Below, piece after piece: positions 33,102-50,064 of a DNA stretch of 64,000 nt. Below the pieces are notes generated by a model. That model was given only the letters and a program-made list of their open reading frames with translations, made no database searches and was not told the origin of the DNA. Position 1 is the stretch's first letter; every line of letters begins with the position of its first letter. The position numbers and the translations under genes are program-made. This DNA comes from Hirudinaria manillensis (lineage: Eukaryota; Annelida; Clitellata; Hirudinida; Hirudinidae): contig CM067534.1 in NCBI GenBank assembly GCA_034509925.1, positions 322,501 through 386,500 of the forward strand, given 5' to 3'.

Positions 33102-36100
33102 ATGAATCAATCGGAGCGCAAATACAATCCCGCTCCAACTGTAGAACAAATTCAAGAAGATGCTATAACACAGGTTTGACATATATCGTGCTTTCATACT
33201 TTTAGGTTGCACACTTTGTCGGGATGGCATAATATGACATAAAATGTTTTTTCTTGGGCCTGATGCAATAATAAATAATTAGAGGGGTATTTGGCCGGTT
33301 TTTGCCGAACCATAACCCCAGATGTTACTTTTTTTGACCAAAATTAGTTGCCCTTATAGATAACATGTAACATACACAATATCAAACATATCTAAAGATG
33401 ATTTTATTAGATTTTTTGCGTTTGTTGTTAAAATTATTAAATATGTGTTTAAATTATACAACAATTTCTTTTTAGTTGTCGCTCCAATATTGGGCACCAT
33501 TTGGAAATGTCCCAAAACTTCCATTCAATGCACAGGTTCTAAAATTTGTTTGCAATTGATTTACAACATGTATATGCCAATCAAGAATTAGTATTTTGCT
33601 GGAATTGAGTTAATGTTAAAGTTGAATTTATTGTTTAAAACTGGTTTTTAGATCATTGAAGATATTTATGAAAAAGAGTTGATAAGAACACAGTTCCTCA
33701 CAAGGAGAATTATGATTCTTGAGTTTGGACAGTACCTTGAAAATTACTTGTGGCCAAACTATAGTAAAAATGTATGTGTACAAAATTCATAATTATAATG
33801 GATTGGTAAATTTTAATCATAACAAACTTGACCAGGCATCAAAAGCTCACGTCATGTCCATTATTGCAATGGTGAATGAGAAATGCAGAGAAAGAGTCCA
33901 GGCTTGGGAGGTGATAAAATATCTCAATTTTTGTTGTTGTTATTAATATATGTAATTATGTTTATGTAATTAATCTTGTGATTATCAGTTTGTGTTTTTA
34001 TGTTTTCAATGAAACCGTTTGCATCACGTTATTACTCATTACAGCTCTGTTATCATTGGCTAGCATTATTTAAATATAATAATACATACATATATATAAT
34101 CACAATAACCATAATTCGTTATCATCATCATCATCACAAACAGTGCTTTGAATCTTCGCCCGAGAACTTTTCCGACTTCTTCCATCGTTCCATGGATTTG
34201 AGTCTCGACGAGAACCTGTCCTTCCAGGAGTTGTGCGTTGCCATGACGTTCTTCATCAACGCCTTTAACAACTTGGTGGGTGTTTTGCCTTGCTGATGAT
34301 GATATCCTTGATACTAACTTGCTTTTATATAAGTGTTGTACTTTAAAATTTTGTTGACATCTTGATACAAATTTGGAACTGATGGATTACGTAACATGTT
34401 AAACTTGATAAGGTTTTATATTCACTCAGAACATGATTTGATTAAAATATAAGTTAAATTCTAAAATCATTGCAATCATTAACATTCAAACAACCGATTA
34501 TAAAAACAGGGAAACAAACTGATAGGGAAACACGTTCAGAAGCTCACGAAACTCACCACATGGCTGCACGTCACGCCGGTAAGCTCATTAATATTAATCG
34601 GCTTTATGTTAATTAATGCTTCATTACCATAAGTTGTTTTGTTATGTCGACTATCAAATTGAACTGCATCTAAACATCGGTCGCCCTGACATCGTGGAAT
34701 CGATGAATTTAAATTTCATTTTCATTAATTAACTCTTTAATTTCAACTCATCTCTGAGTACATTTTGTATGCTTTGACTGCAGAGCATGAGAGAACAGGT
34801 GTTCAAGAAATATTCGATGTACAACAAATACTGGAAGAAGGTCCGGAAAAATTTGTCGGGCGATAAAAAGTCCGAAATGGAGACGGAGGCGTCTTTCGTC
34901 GCTCGGCACATCGCCAGGTTTTTCTCGGTGCTGGACGGGATTAAAAGCGAAGGTGAATTAAATATAAATTTCTTAGAAATTGTTATCAGGATTCGTCATC
35001 TGTTGTGATGTTCTTGTACTGTATGTTATATGATATTTATGGAGTAATTGGTTCAGCAACACCTAAATTAATATGCTAATTAACATTCTAATTAACTATT
35101 CGTGTCTGTTTTCAGGTCCAATTGAAACAAGTCATGTTTCTTATTGTGAACGATTCCTTGAGTGGATGATTGACATCCAAACTCAGATCTCTCACAGGAG
35201 GTTTCTTTCTCTCCTCATCGACTCCATGCACGTCGTTGTCAGGTGGGCGGGGCTTGTTTCATTAATTCGTTATCACCATCATAATAATAATTAATTAATC
35301 ACCATGCTGCATTCATGTTAAACAGTGTGCCAAAAATTTTGGGTTGGATTTAAATTGTAAACTATAAGACATAATTGGGTAATATAATTATGATAATGTA
35401 AATCTCGTACAGGTGTCGCATGTCCGGTCTGGCCAAGCGTGACAAGGAGGGGCACCTGTTTGGTCAGTTGCTGGACGCGTTCCAGTTTTACTGCAGGTTC
35501 GAAATAAACGACAGGACGGGAGAAGCACTGACCGAGTCTGAGATGATGACCGATCATTACGACAAGATTGTCAACTTCCAGGTAGGCAGACCGACGGGTC
35601 CGGGGTTCAAAACCCGATTTCATTTGAAATACATTTAATAGGATGAAACTAAACTGTAAAGCGTTTGAATGAATTTTTGATTGAGTTATGAATAATTATG
35701 AATAATATTCATAAATAAGTATGAATAATTATGAACAATATTCATAATAACAATCAAATTAGTGATTTTAAATAGTTGTTAACTATTAATAACTGGTTAT
35801 TAACTAATAACTATTTTATTATGAAATTCCAGAAAATTGCCTTCAAGAACTTTAAGGAATTGTACAGACTGTCCATGAGCCACGTTGCTGGAATCGATCA
35901 GAGGGAGTCGCTCTCGGGATACCTCGGTCAATTGAAGTAAGTTTTTGTTGGAACCGTTAATGATAATTAGAAGTTATGCTAATTATGGTTGCTTATTATT
36001 TATAATATGATGATCGGCACGCATACTTATAATAATTTATTCGTTGAAAACTTTAGCAATAGGAGACTGCACGAACTTGCAGCTCAGCTCAACTTAGTGG

Positions 36101-39100
36101 AGGAATTTGATGATTCAAAACCAGAGGAATTCACTTCTGAGTTTCTCAAAGAAGTTTTGGTGAGTGATTCTTGAGTTTCATGGGAGGACATTAAAAACAT
36201 TATTTGAGTGGCGTCGTGTTACGCATTACACAACGATTACGTATATTACATAACAATTTGTAGATGAAATAATTTATTTATTATTAATTAATTTATTGAA
36301 ACATCCTTGAATTGGATGTCACTGTCAATAGGCGTAACTGACGATGTTGTCTGTGTTGTTGTTGTTCAGATTTATCACTTGGAGAAGAGGCAGTCTCAGC
36401 TGGACAGACTGAACGAGATGCCTTTGTATCCCACGGAAGCCATCATTTGGGACGAGAACGTTGTGCCGACTCAATACCACGGCTCTGATAACAGGCAGGC
36501 TGCATCAGGTGGGTTTTAATGAAATATATTGATAATATTTCTTTTAAATTCTGTTATTATTTCATTCATTAATACTGTTTGTCACAGTGTTAACATTATA
36601 TTATAATTAAAATTAATATAACAATATAATAGTAAATATGTGATCTTGTAGTTAATGATTTTAGCGTGTTGTGATGATGTTAGCGTGACATCAAGTGCTG
36701 TTGTGATGATGTTAGTGTGTTGTCAAGTGCTGTTGTGATGAGTGACGTCTACAAATATTTCAAATTCAGTTTCTCGTGTGCGGATGGCAATTTAAAAATA
36801 TTTTAATTTTAATTCGTAGGTGGTTTGGCTCTGCCAAAGCTCAACCTGTTGTTCCTGACGATACACGATTACCTGCTCAGGAATTTTGATCTCTTCAGAC
36901 TCGAGTCAACGTGTAGGATTCAAATATTATTATTATTATTATTATCATCATCATTATTATTATTCAAGTGTTTTTGGACTCCTAATGTGTTTGCTTTTGA
37001 ATTTTAAAGCTTTTGTTTGTTTTTCTATTTTCATTAAGTTTTAAAAGTGAATTTGAATCAAAAAAGAAATAAATTATTTTTAATAATATGCAAAATTAAT
37101 TTTTATTTTACACACGTGGATTTGTTTTTCAGATGAAATCAGACAGGACATCGAAGATGCAATATTCAGGATGAAACCATGGTTTGAATAAAATTGATAT
37201 TATTACTTAAGTTAACAATAATAATAATTATCATGATTTATTAATATTCAATTTCGTTAATGTTTTTAGGCTCGGATGTGATGGTTCCTGCAGCTTTGGA
37301 GGCTGGGCCCGAATGGCTCATCCGATCGAAGGCTTTGTTGTGGTGGAGGTGAACTGCTTTAACATTATTAATTAATTAATAATAAGTAAATATATTAATC
37401 TACGTATATAATAAGTAAGTATATATATATTATAATTATAATTAACAATAAGTTATTTTGATCATGCATGGTAAAATGAAACACGCTTCAGGTTGCAAAA
37501 GCGAACGTTGGTGAGAACCATCCTGCCAGGGTGAAGGCGGATCTGACGATCAACATGAGGCTCAGGTCGGAGATCAGGAGAGAGTGGGAAGGTCAGTTGG
37601 TGGATTATTATGACTAATTAATGATAATTACTTTTTAATCATTAATAAACTAAATAGTTATTTTTAAATTTATTCTGTTAATGTTAATATTAACTTGTGA
37701 TCAAGGAATGTCATCGACTCGAAATACTTTTTATAAATAATTTTTAATTTGACAATTGATTTAAATTGTGATTTAAATTAAAAAAAAAAAAAACAATTTT
37801 CAACCATTCAGGACTGAGGAAGCACGACATTGTTTTCCTCATCACCCTCAGACCCCTCAATCCCAGTGGCACACCTTTTGATTACAAGAGGCCATTCTTG
37901 CCACAGGTGAGCTGTTAATATATCATTTATATAGGGCTTTGCTGCACTGCTTGAAAATATGCTCTCGATTATATCTTATATTCAATACTTTCAGAATATT
38001 TCCTAGATAATTTCGAAATAATACATGATTGGCGTATGTGAACACGTCGTTAATAATTCCTTACGTGTTAATTATTAAGGTGGGTCTTACCTATGTCAGA
38101 GGCTGTGAAGTAGAGGGAATGCTGGATGATACTGGAAAGGTCATAGAAGAAGGTGAGTTGTGATTGGTTCTTGTGGAAACCAATAGGATTTTGGTTTTGT
38201 TGGTTAGGAACCAATAGTGTCGTGAACTTTATCAATCACTATTATCTCTTGTTTGATCAGGAATGGAGCCAAAACCTGTGGTGACAGGTGATAACAGGAC
38301 ATTCAGGGTTATTTTGGATCCAAATCAATACCAGAGGGACAGTGATAACATCGACAAAGGAGCAGAGGTAAGAGTACCATTTTTGTCCATTTATTGATTT
38401 TATTTCTGTAATTTAATAAGTAAAAATGCTCTTTGAACAATTTGTTGAGCCTTACTCCCTGTCATAATAATTAGTTGCATTTAAAATTGGCACTTTGTTA
38501 TTAATGGTTAATTGCACTGCTATTAGGTTGTCCTTTGCTATTGTTGGTTGAAATTGGACAAACTCGAGCCAAGAAAATGATCATAATCATAATTCTTGAA
38601 GTGCGTTTGTGTACACGACGCAATAATATTCGAACATACGATATGGATGCGAATGAATAATTACAATTGAACCATTAAATGCAGGATCCTTACGTTACCT
38701 TCAACGTGGTGATGAGGAGGAAGCCGAAGGAGAACAACTTCAAAGCAGTCCTGGAGACCATCAGGGACCTCATGAACACCCGCTGCGTGGTTCCCAAATG
38801 GTTGCAGGACCACATCCTCGGATATGGGGAGACCCACTCGGCCCACTACACAAAGTTCGCTTCATTTCTATATTTGGCAGACATTTACATTATTTATTTT
38901 GTTTATGTTATTTATGTTGTTTATGTTATTTACATTGTTTATGTTGTTTATGTTATTTACGTCGTTTACATCTTTGCTTCTCTTTTCCAGGATGCCCGGA
39001 ACCCTTGCTTCGCTCGACTGGAACGACACCTTCCTGGATTTCCAACACCTGAGGTCGTGCTTCCCCGAACACAAGGTCGTCCTGAAAAAGTTTGCCTCGG

Positions 39101-42100
39101 ACAACGCAGCCAAGAAGATCAGGAGTGAAGTCGACATTCGAGAAGAGGAGGACAATGCCAAGCCTCCTTATAAGTGAGTGATTTATTTTATCATTATGAT
39201 TTATTATAATTATTGTTATTATAGTTTACAATAGATATTATTATAATGCTAATATACTTGTTACAATCATTGAAATGCTTTCTTATTATTGTGATGATGA
39301 TGTTGTTCATTTTAACTTCTTATATTTAAATAAAGGTTGACCTTCTGTGAGACTGAAGACATCCACACAGGGAATCCTGTGGACAGCATTTTGGTTGAAC
39401 CATACATGCACAGCAATAGGGGACCATATCTATTCAACCAACCAAAGAGGTCGTTAATGCTTTGAATTACAGTCGAGAATAAACTTATATTTAATAATTT
39501 ATTAATCTAATTTGATTAAATTTTCATTGATAGGGATGTAATTTTAAAAACTTGATTAAATAATTGTGAAATAACATTCATCATAATCATCGCCTTCGCA
39601 GGAACCAAATCCCATTCACTAGAACCCAGGTGGAGGCCATAAGATCGGGCATGCAACCCGGTCTCACGATGGTCGTGGGACCACCTGGTACCGGAAAAAC
39701 CGACGTCGCGGTGCAAATCATTTCCAACATCTACCACAACTTCCCGGAACAGAGGACTCTCATTGTGACGCACTCCAATCAGGTGAGATTGTGGTGATGA
39801 TGATGATCTTTGGATGATTAATTTTAGCATCGAAATGGTTATAAAGAAAATCACTATTTATATTACCAATCAAAATGCAACTCTTTTGCATTTATTCTTT
39901 TTATAAATCTTAATATAACGACACGTCGTCTTGTGATTGGCCAGGCTCTCAACCAATTGTTCGAGAAGATCATGTGCCTAGACATTGAGAAGAGGCATCT
40001 GCTCAGGTTGGGTCACGGAGAGGAAGAGCTTGAGACAGACAAAGACTACAGCAGGTGGGTTTATTTTTAGCATCTCATTAATATTCGTCAATGATTCAAC
40101 TAAATTGATCGATATTAGAATATATATTTTCGATTGATTGACATTTATTTTTGTATTTCTGTCCAGATATGGTCGGGTGAACTTTGTCCTGGCTAAGAGG
40201 TTGGAACTTCTGGCTGAGGTCAAAAGGTTGCAGGTCAGCCTCAACATGCCCTTGTATCAGGAACACACCTGTGAATCAGCTGGATACTTCTTCACTCAGG
40301 TACGCATCGATTTGCCACGAACCATTTGTTTAGATTTATAATTGATATAACAATTGTTTATCAAATTCATAAATTGATTAATAATTCATGATATCAATAG
40401 CTTTCCCCCTCTAATTAACTGTATCGAATAATTTATGCTAATCAGATTCAGTCCGAATACGAAGGATTCCTGCAGAAAGTCAGGTCAAAGAAATCCTTGG
40501 AAGAAGTTTCGAAGCACTTTCCGTTCCACGAGTTCTTCTCGGACGCACCTCAACCGCTGTTCAAGGCTGAGTCCTTTGACGAGGACTTGGAAATCGCAGA
40601 AGGTTGCTTCAGGTACATCAAGAGGATCTTCTCACAGCTCGAGGTTAATATTGATGCTATTTAATAATTATTCGTTACTGTTAGTTAATATTTTATTTAA
40701 TAACTAATTATTACTAATAATTATTTAACACCATTGATGTTTGTAAACCACTTGCAACTTCAACAACATTAACTTTGGCAGGAATTTCGACCTTTTGAAC
40801 TCCTGAGAAATGGAAGGGACAGGGTTCGTTACCTGCTCATCAAGGAGGCCAAAATCATTGCCATGACTTGCACTCACGCAGCACTTAAAAGAAGGGACCT
40901 CGTGGAAGTGGGATTCCAATACGAGAACATCCTCATGGAAGAAAGCGCTCAGATACTTGAAATCGAGACATTCATACCTTTGCTTCTCCAGGTGAGCAGC
41001 TGGCAAATAAATTAATGCAAATAAATTAATGTAAATAAGTTAATGTAAACAAATTAATGCAAATAAGTTAATGCAGACACCCAAACAATGTTTTGCCTTT
41101 CAATGAACTCATTCCGTTGAATTCACTCAGAATCCTGAGCACGGAACGAACCGCTTGAAACGATGGATCATGATCGGTGACCACCACCAGTTGCCACCCG
41201 TCATCAAAAACATGGCCTTCCAGAAGTTCTCGAACATGGAGCAGTCGCTGTTCACGAGGTTCGTCAAGGTCGGGTACCCGACGGTAGACCTCGATGCACA
41301 GGGACGTTCCAGGCCAAGGTCGGTTGAGTTGTTGTTAATTATTAGTTAATGGAGTCATTAATTAATTAATCATTATTACTCAAATTTCAATATTTTTTAA
41401 TTTTAATTAAAAAAACAATATTGAAATCTGCACGGACTCATGTTTCTAGCTAACCTTTCGATCCGTCATTGCAGCATCTGTAAACTGTTCAGCTGGCGTT
41501 ACAAGAACCTCGGCAACCTGCCCCACTTGACCTCTCGACCCGAGTACCTCAGGGCCAACCCCGGCTTCTCGTTCGACTTCCAACTCATCGACGTGCAAGA
41601 CTTCAACGGGGTCGGGGAATCTGAACCGAATCCTTTCTTCTATCAGGTTGGTATCAGTGGTGATTATGATTGTTGCTAATATTTCTGACTATTACTTTAT
41701 TATTCTGTTTTTATTATTGTTAATTAATTATTAAACTAAGTTTATTTAATAGCATAAGAGAACAATAACAATAAATGGTTTATATTTCCTTGCATAGAAT
41801 CTTGCAGAGGCCGAATACATCTGCTCGGTGTACATGTATCTTCGTCTGCTCGGATACCCTGCCGATAGAATATCCATTCTGACCACCTACAATGGACAGA
41901 AACATCTCATCCGTGACGTCATCCAGGAGAGGTGTGCTAAAAATTCACTCCTGGGAAAACCATACAAGGTCTGTTTCGTCACTTTTGCTTTCATTTTTTA
42001 AAGATGCTGGAATGTTTTTATTGGAATAGATTGTCATTCAATAATGATTTATATTTATTTACTTTCTTATTTGTGGCTTTTATTGTTAAATTGAAAAAAA

Positions 42101-43537
42101 AATTATTATTATTATTATTGTTGACATTGTTCTTGTGACAGAATATAAAACCTGTAATATTTTAACATAATATTATTAATAAAAATGTTAATTACATGTT
42201 AACAGATAACCACAGTGGACAGATACCAAGGTCAGCAGAATGACATCATACTCCTTAGTCTGGTCAGAACCAAGAACGTTGGTCACCTCAGGTATGATTG
42301 ACAATCATGATACTTATGATGATGATGATGATTGTGATGATGATAATAATAATAGTAAATTAATAAATTCTATTCACGTGGTTAACGTCAAGTAATAAAT
42401 GATTAAAATTCTTCAGGGACATTCGTCGTCTGGTGGTTGCCATGTCCAGGGCTCGTCTGGGTTTGTACGTCTTCGCGAGGGTCAGTCTCTTCATGAACTG
42501 CCTTGAACTCAAGCCAACCTTTACACAGCTCATGTCGCAACCTCTGCAGTTGCATCTCCTCCCCATGGAAAACTATGGCACCGTCAGACCTGTGAGTTTG
42601 CATTTTCTTAGAATCCACTTTGTTATTATTATTATTTAATGTTGTCTGGAAGCTCATTTGCATAACTTATTCACTCAGGTGGGTCATCTGCCGGACTGTC
42701 CCCCGTTGGTCATTCGGGACATGCCACACATGACCCAGTTTGTCCACAACTTCTACAAGGACAAGGCCCAGGGATTCCTGAGGGAATTTGAACAACAACA
42801 ACAACTGCTAAGGAAGGAGGTTTGTTGTCAAATGATTTCCAAAACATGGTTCTGTTGGGTTAATGTTAATGCAGATTAGGATTTGCTAAGTGCCAAGGGA
42901 CATGTGATTGGCCTTTAAGCTGAATTGGTGCATGAGAATGTACCTGGAATAGTTCATATATTCCTCATTAGCATATTCATTACTTATCATTTACATAACA
43001 TCCATTCATTAATCATCCACTACAGGCAGAGGAACGTGCTAGGGAGCAGGAAGCAAGCAACGACCGACTTGCCCACAAATTGAACGAAGAATACCAGGGT
43101 GACAGTAGTGATGATGATGATGATGAGAATGAGGATAAAAACAAAGGTGACAATGAAAAAGCAGGAGATTCCGAAGAAGCCGAGAAGACTGAAGAACAAA
43201 TGAAAGAGAATGGAGATGTGTGAGTATTTATAAAAAATATGATGGAAATATTTGAGATACTTATAAATATTAATGTCTGGTTACTGATTACCAACAAACA
43301 ACTGTTTGTTTCTCAGCACAATGTTTGTTATTGCAATGGTTATTTTAACCTTCGACGCGTGGCATGATGCATCCAACATTTATTGATTACATTAATTGAT
43401 TTTTATTTTCAAGAGCTGAAGACAAACCCGATAATGAAAGCAGTACGATCATGGAGGTTACTGAAGGGGATTCCGAGCAACAGGAAGAAGTCCCCGACAG
43501 CCAATCAGCTGCCAACAATGACAAAATGGAAGAATGA
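33102..43537 (+). CDS. AQR: RNA helicase Aquarius (intron-binding protein IBP160)
   Basis: 35 exons: 33102-33173, 33476-33535, 33652-33771, 33836-33910, 34144-34275, 34510-34578, 34784-34952, 35116-35242, 35413-35581, 35833-35936, 36057-36159, 36370-36508, 36820-36912, 37133-37181, 37270-37348, 37492-37591, 37812-37906, 38080-38152, 38261-38367, 38685-38854, 38991-39173, 39336-39449, 39602-39782, 39945-40054, 40167-40299, 40446-40643, 40782-40991, 41131-41318, 41475-41646, 41798-41968, 42206-42291, 42417-42591, 42679-42819, 43026-43219, 43414-43537. The sum is 4485 nt, 1494 aa, in one frame; human AQR is about 1485 aa. It is a superfamily 1 helicase of the spliceosome that contacts intron RNA upstream of the branch site. 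Seen: N-terminal helical repeat region, Walker A GPPGTGKT, motif II-like [28 protein letters not shown] and VAMSRAR. The N terminus and the acidic C-terminal tail are the divergent parts. Confidence 0.97.
38881..38975 (+). repeat. Degenerate TTTATGTTATTTATGTTG repeat in AQR intron 20
   Basis: Imperfect 9/18-bp repeat of TTTATGTTR words filling most of the 136-bp intron. It replaces a normal polypyrimidine stretch ahead of the CTTTTCCAG acceptor. Hydrophobic open frames across it are artefacts. Confidence 0.75.
41005..41077 (+). repeat. 14-bp repeat in AQR intron 27
   Basis: About five copies of AAATAARTTAATGY in tandem between exons 27 and 28. Confidence 0.75.
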
Positions 43538-43679
43538 AACTTTGTGGAGAGACAATAGCTCGATAAATTACAAATGAAACGACAACATTTTGACGGACTC
43601 AATGGATCCTCGCTTCCGTTGTTGTTGATGTTTTGTTGTTGCAATCGCCATAGCAACGGATGGATTGCAAATGTTTATC

Positions 43680-43685
43680 AATAAA
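43680..43685 (+). promoter_or_regulatory. Polyadenylation signal of AQR
   Basis: AATAAA 143 bp after the AQR stop, before the convergent MMAA stop at 43978. Confidence 0.65.
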
Positions 43686-43977
43686 ATGAGACCGTAAAGT
43701 ACAACTTTCTTTCCTTTGGTATTTTGATAAATTTCTGTTAAAATAGTTGCATAGATTTAGGAACTACCACTCAATAAATAGCATGCTGCCACCCATTTGG
43801 TAGAAATTATGTTTTTTCAACAGTAAATAAGCCAGTTAAATGTGTATTTTTCAAGTTTAGAGTAAAATTAATAAAATTTAACTTAATCCAAATAATCAGA
43901 AATCTCAATCAAAAGGCAATAAACACTATTTGGTGTTTTTCCTGTTGCCTGACAAAATCGAATCAAAAGCCTGCCAC

Positions 43978-46307
<2,330 letters not shown>

Positions 46308-47324
46308 GGCAGATTTCCGTCTGTGATCTCTTTTTAACGTGAAATTTGATCAAATTTTATATCTCGCTTTTGAAATTTATAAATTTATCCAAAAAATAAA
46401 ACGAAGCCCGTGCTTGTTCAAATATTAATACCTTGAATAGATTAGATACGTTGATTCCAAATATATAGCCGATATCGAAAATATTGTGACAAAACCCGCA
46501 ATTCTGAACTCCTTACAGCTAATAATTTTCCAATGTTCTAAACAGTAAGGTTCAAGTTAAAGGCCGTGTCAAGACCTTTCAAGTGTTGAACTGATCACTC
46601 TACTATTATAGACAATATTAATATTGTTTCAAAGCAAAACAATTCTTTTTTTATCTCTATTATTATTGTTATTATTTGTGACTGGAATCGAGAATACAAA
46701 TTGAGGCCATGCGCGATTGGAAACGTTGCACCACATTTCCAAGCAATCGCGATACGAAGAAATTTGACATCCTCTCTGTCAGATCTCACGATTTGCAATT
46801 TTATATTCAAAACGCAATTAACTCACATTAACTTAAGTTACAAAAATTAACTTTGCCCCGCCTCCATAAGCACAAACTAATCCATAACATGACGCAACCC
46901 AACCAGAAAATTAACTTCAGGAGCCTCGTTCTTTACTCCGCCGCCATTCAAAACACTGATATTCCCAGTTTATGAGGTCAGATAAAACAATAAGTAAAAA
47001 CTAGATTTTATTTTTAATTCTTTGCTAATGGAACTCAGCTAAGCACAGCTCGGGCAGTTTGACAGCTCATCTAGGGTGATGCCTGACTAGATCAAATATC
47101 ATCTGAAATAACTCTTGGAAGCAGAAAAGACATCTGCATTCATGTTTTCTTTTCTGATGGAGAGCTAACACCTCAGCTTATATACACTCATAGGCTACCG
47201 GAGAATCTTATAACCATACTTCTGCAGGGAATCTACACTGTTATAACGTGACTAATAATCTGAAACTCTGGCTTTTGACGACGCCACATGAATTGCAAAC
47301 ACCGTTACTAGTCCTGGCCGAAGT
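46308..47324. other. Intergenic between MMAA and FEM1
   Basis: About 1 kb upstream of MMAA and downstream of FEM1, both on the minus strand. No exon, repeat or RNA gene seen; the MMAA promoter is presumably at its left end. Confidence 0.5.
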
Positions 47325-49910
47325 TCAAGGACGATTTTGATACCTATAGATCTCCGTGGCATTGGGGGCTTTGATCAAACCCTCTTTGGCCCAGGGTTTC
47401 TTGAAGTTCCTCTTAACCCTCGGAACGTAGTGCATCTCGACAAACGACTCGAGCAGTTTCGGCAGCTCCCCTCTGAAGGGAACGTCGAGCTTGACGATGG
47501 CAGAAGCGGCTACACACTTGAGACTGAGGTAGTCGAATGGGTTGATGAGCAGATGAGGTGCCGAGTTCAGCAACTTGTACGGCGTCAGACCTTGGCGATT
47601 GATGACGTCCACGTCTGCCCCATTCTCCAGCAACAAGAGGACGACCTCGCGACATGGCCTGGCACAGTCGAGACTGTGATGAAGAGGAGTGTCGCCCTGG
47701 AAGTCGACGCAGTTGGGGGAGGCGCCGCACTGCAAGAGAAATTCGAGTACGGAAACGTCTGGAAAGAGGTCCTCCTGAAAGTAGGAAAGAGTAGAGAAAG
47801 TGGAATGTCCGCCGTGAACGGCTATTTTGAGTATTTCCGATTCCAAACTGAACTTGCTGTAGGGCGTCGTCGTCCTGTGACAAAGGTTCAGCAACTCTGA
47901 CGTGGGCTGCCGCAAAAATCCCATGTCGGAGAAATCGCGAACCCCGGAGCACTCCACTCCCGTGGGCTCGTTGCGAGCCGGATCGAGTTCTATCAGGAGT
48001 CTCAGGAAAGCCATGAAAGCCTCCACGGTTTCTGTGAAAAGCTTAATCTTCGAATGGCAAGCTATCTGGCTACTGTCCAAATAGATGGGATGGTCAGACC
48101 AGTAAGACGGACCAAAAGAGGGCAGGGCCTGAGCGAGAGACGAATCCGAGCTCTCGCCCGATGAAAAAAGCTTCTTCTGAATGCCGATCATGGCCCTGAC
48201 AGTAAGTTCTGTGGCAGCTCTGAGTATGTCGAGGAGGCAGCTGTCATTGCCAGCCATTTGATCGACGAGTCTGTTGTTGTTGTTCCAATTGGCATTGAGT
48301 AGAAGGTCAGCCAATTGAGAACCGTATTCGGCCGCAGCTTCTGGCCTCTCCGCCCTTTCGTTCGACTCCATGCCGTAAAGGAGCAGCTTGCAGGCCTGTT
48401 CCAGTCGACCGGAGTCTGTGGCAATGGTCGCCGCTTTGGACATCTGTTGGATGGTCTCGGGATGGGAGAGACCGAGGACATCCTGGAGGATGAGAAAAGC
48501 CTGAAGCGTGAGTCTGTACCGGTCTTCGGCCATGGACTCGAGTCCGTCCAGCGTGGTGCAGAGTCTCATGTCTCCAAATATCGACTTGAATCTCGATCCT
48601 TCCGTACTAGACTGCTGGCCTTGATGACGATGACCGGCACCAGAGGAATGTTCGGGAACTTTGAGGAACCCCAGCAGGGTGCCACCCCTGCCTCTTCTCA
48701 ATCCGGGGACGCGACCCGATCCTTCGAGGAAGAACTTTTTGAGTTTCTTTGCCATCTCAAAATCCGCCACTTTCTGGTCGGTCTGACAGAGTTCCGCCAA
48801 ATGCTTCAGGGCTGCCCTCCAATACTTGAGTCCTCCCTCAAAATCTTCGTGCCGGTTAATGCACTGAGCCCCCAATAGGCCGAGGTAACAAATCCTCCTT
48901 TCTAGGCCAAGATTGGCATTGCCGTCTAGGAATAGTTCTGCTGTTTCTTTGTAACCGTTTATGCAGGCCTGTGACATGTATTGTAATGTATAAAATAATT
49001 TCAATGCAATACAAAAATTATAAGCTATTCTAAGTAATTATAAAGTTAAAATAAAAAACAAATTAGAATAAACATTTATGAAAGATATATTAAAAATCAG
49101 CAAAACAATTTCAAGTAGATTGATACCATTATTATTAAAGTGATGTGGCTGGCAAGCAAGATTACCTTATTTTAAATAATAAGCACAAAAAAAAATTTCC
49201 TTATCTTCATACAAATATCATGAGAATAAACAAAATAATTTTAAATGTAAGGCATAAACAATAACCTGGTACAAGGGCAAGACAGCAGATTGTGAATGAA
49301 AGCTGGTGGGCAGGATGGTAACATCTGCTCCCCTGGCCAAGAGAAGAGAAATGAGTCCAACGTTGTCATGTTGACTGGCATATATGATCGGACTGGAGTT
49401 CATGGAGGTGTGATTCACCGAAGCCCCTAAACTCAACAGGGTTTCAACGACCTCCAACTTGCCACAGGCACAGGCCAAGCACAACGCAGCACCTATTGGT
49501 GACGAGCAATTGACTGCTTATACTATAGTGCAAAGAAGACATAAGTGTTGCTTTCAAATAATACAATGAATGATGTAAACTTGACAACAATTACTCTTTT
49601 CGTTAAAAATGTAATGTGTCATAATTTGGAAAGCTTAAAATTGAAATCTTTTACATCGATCCCTGAAGACAATTGGCCTGTGGATATCCACATTGTATTC
49701 CCTCTCCAGGTCGTAACCTTTGCCAACAAGAAATTCTATGACCTGCATCTGACAGCAAAGAATAGCCTCAAATAATGGTGACCCTGATGTTGATGCCTCG
49801 TAAAGAAGATTGCTTTGCTCGGCAAACGTTAGCTCGCCCAAAATGGAGGAGAGAACTTCCAGTTTCCCATTACTGCAGGCATCTCTGAACTTATATCTGA
49901 TGTTAAACAT
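47325..49910 (-). CDS. FEM1-family ankyrin substrate receptor of CUL2 ubiquitin ligase
   Basis: Modelled as three exons: 49910-49718, 49513-49266 (or starting 49492) and 48968-47325, 694 aa. FEM1 proteins recognise C-terminal degrons and recruit CUL2-elongin. The N-terminal part holds ankyrin repeats (ALCLACACGKLEVVETLLSL, then SVNHTS, a FEM1-typical spot). A helical TPR-like middle follows (CYLGLLGAQCIN; GGLKYWRAALKHL), then two C-terminal ankyrins (FQGDTPLHHSLD; LLLENGADVDVINRQGLTP). The end LKCVAASAIVKLDVPFRGELP matches the VHL-box of FEM1A/B/C. About 35 residues after it are extra. The N-terminal ankyrin block seems to have fewer repeats than vertebrate FEM1s, either real or a missed exon. 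Exon 1-2 junction is uncertain. Confidence 0.85.
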
Positions 49911-50064
49911 TGCTATTCACAATCCTAGTATCAACATAATAATAAATATAAAATGTTTACAGTAATTTCATGTAAATCGTTACTATTATTATTCCCTAAA
50001 TCAACTGGAAAATGGATGCAAGCCTCACGAATACTAACGTGGCCAAACGTACTTCAAGAGAAGC
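49911..50064. promoter_or_regulatory. Short divergent promoter between FEM1 and the small gene
   Basis: Only 154 bp separate the FEM1 start (49910, minus) from the ATG at 50065 (plus). Confidence 0.4.

Noticed and set aside
38824..39177. Hydrophobic Leu/Phe/Met repeat frames inside AQR
   Set aside because: They cross the repetitive intron 20; the conserved AQR frame is interrupted there by GT-AG sites.
47413..48878. Long plus- and minus-strand shadow frames over FEM1
   Set aside because: The minus-strand frame with ankyrins and VHL-box explains the region; the others have no recognisable domains.
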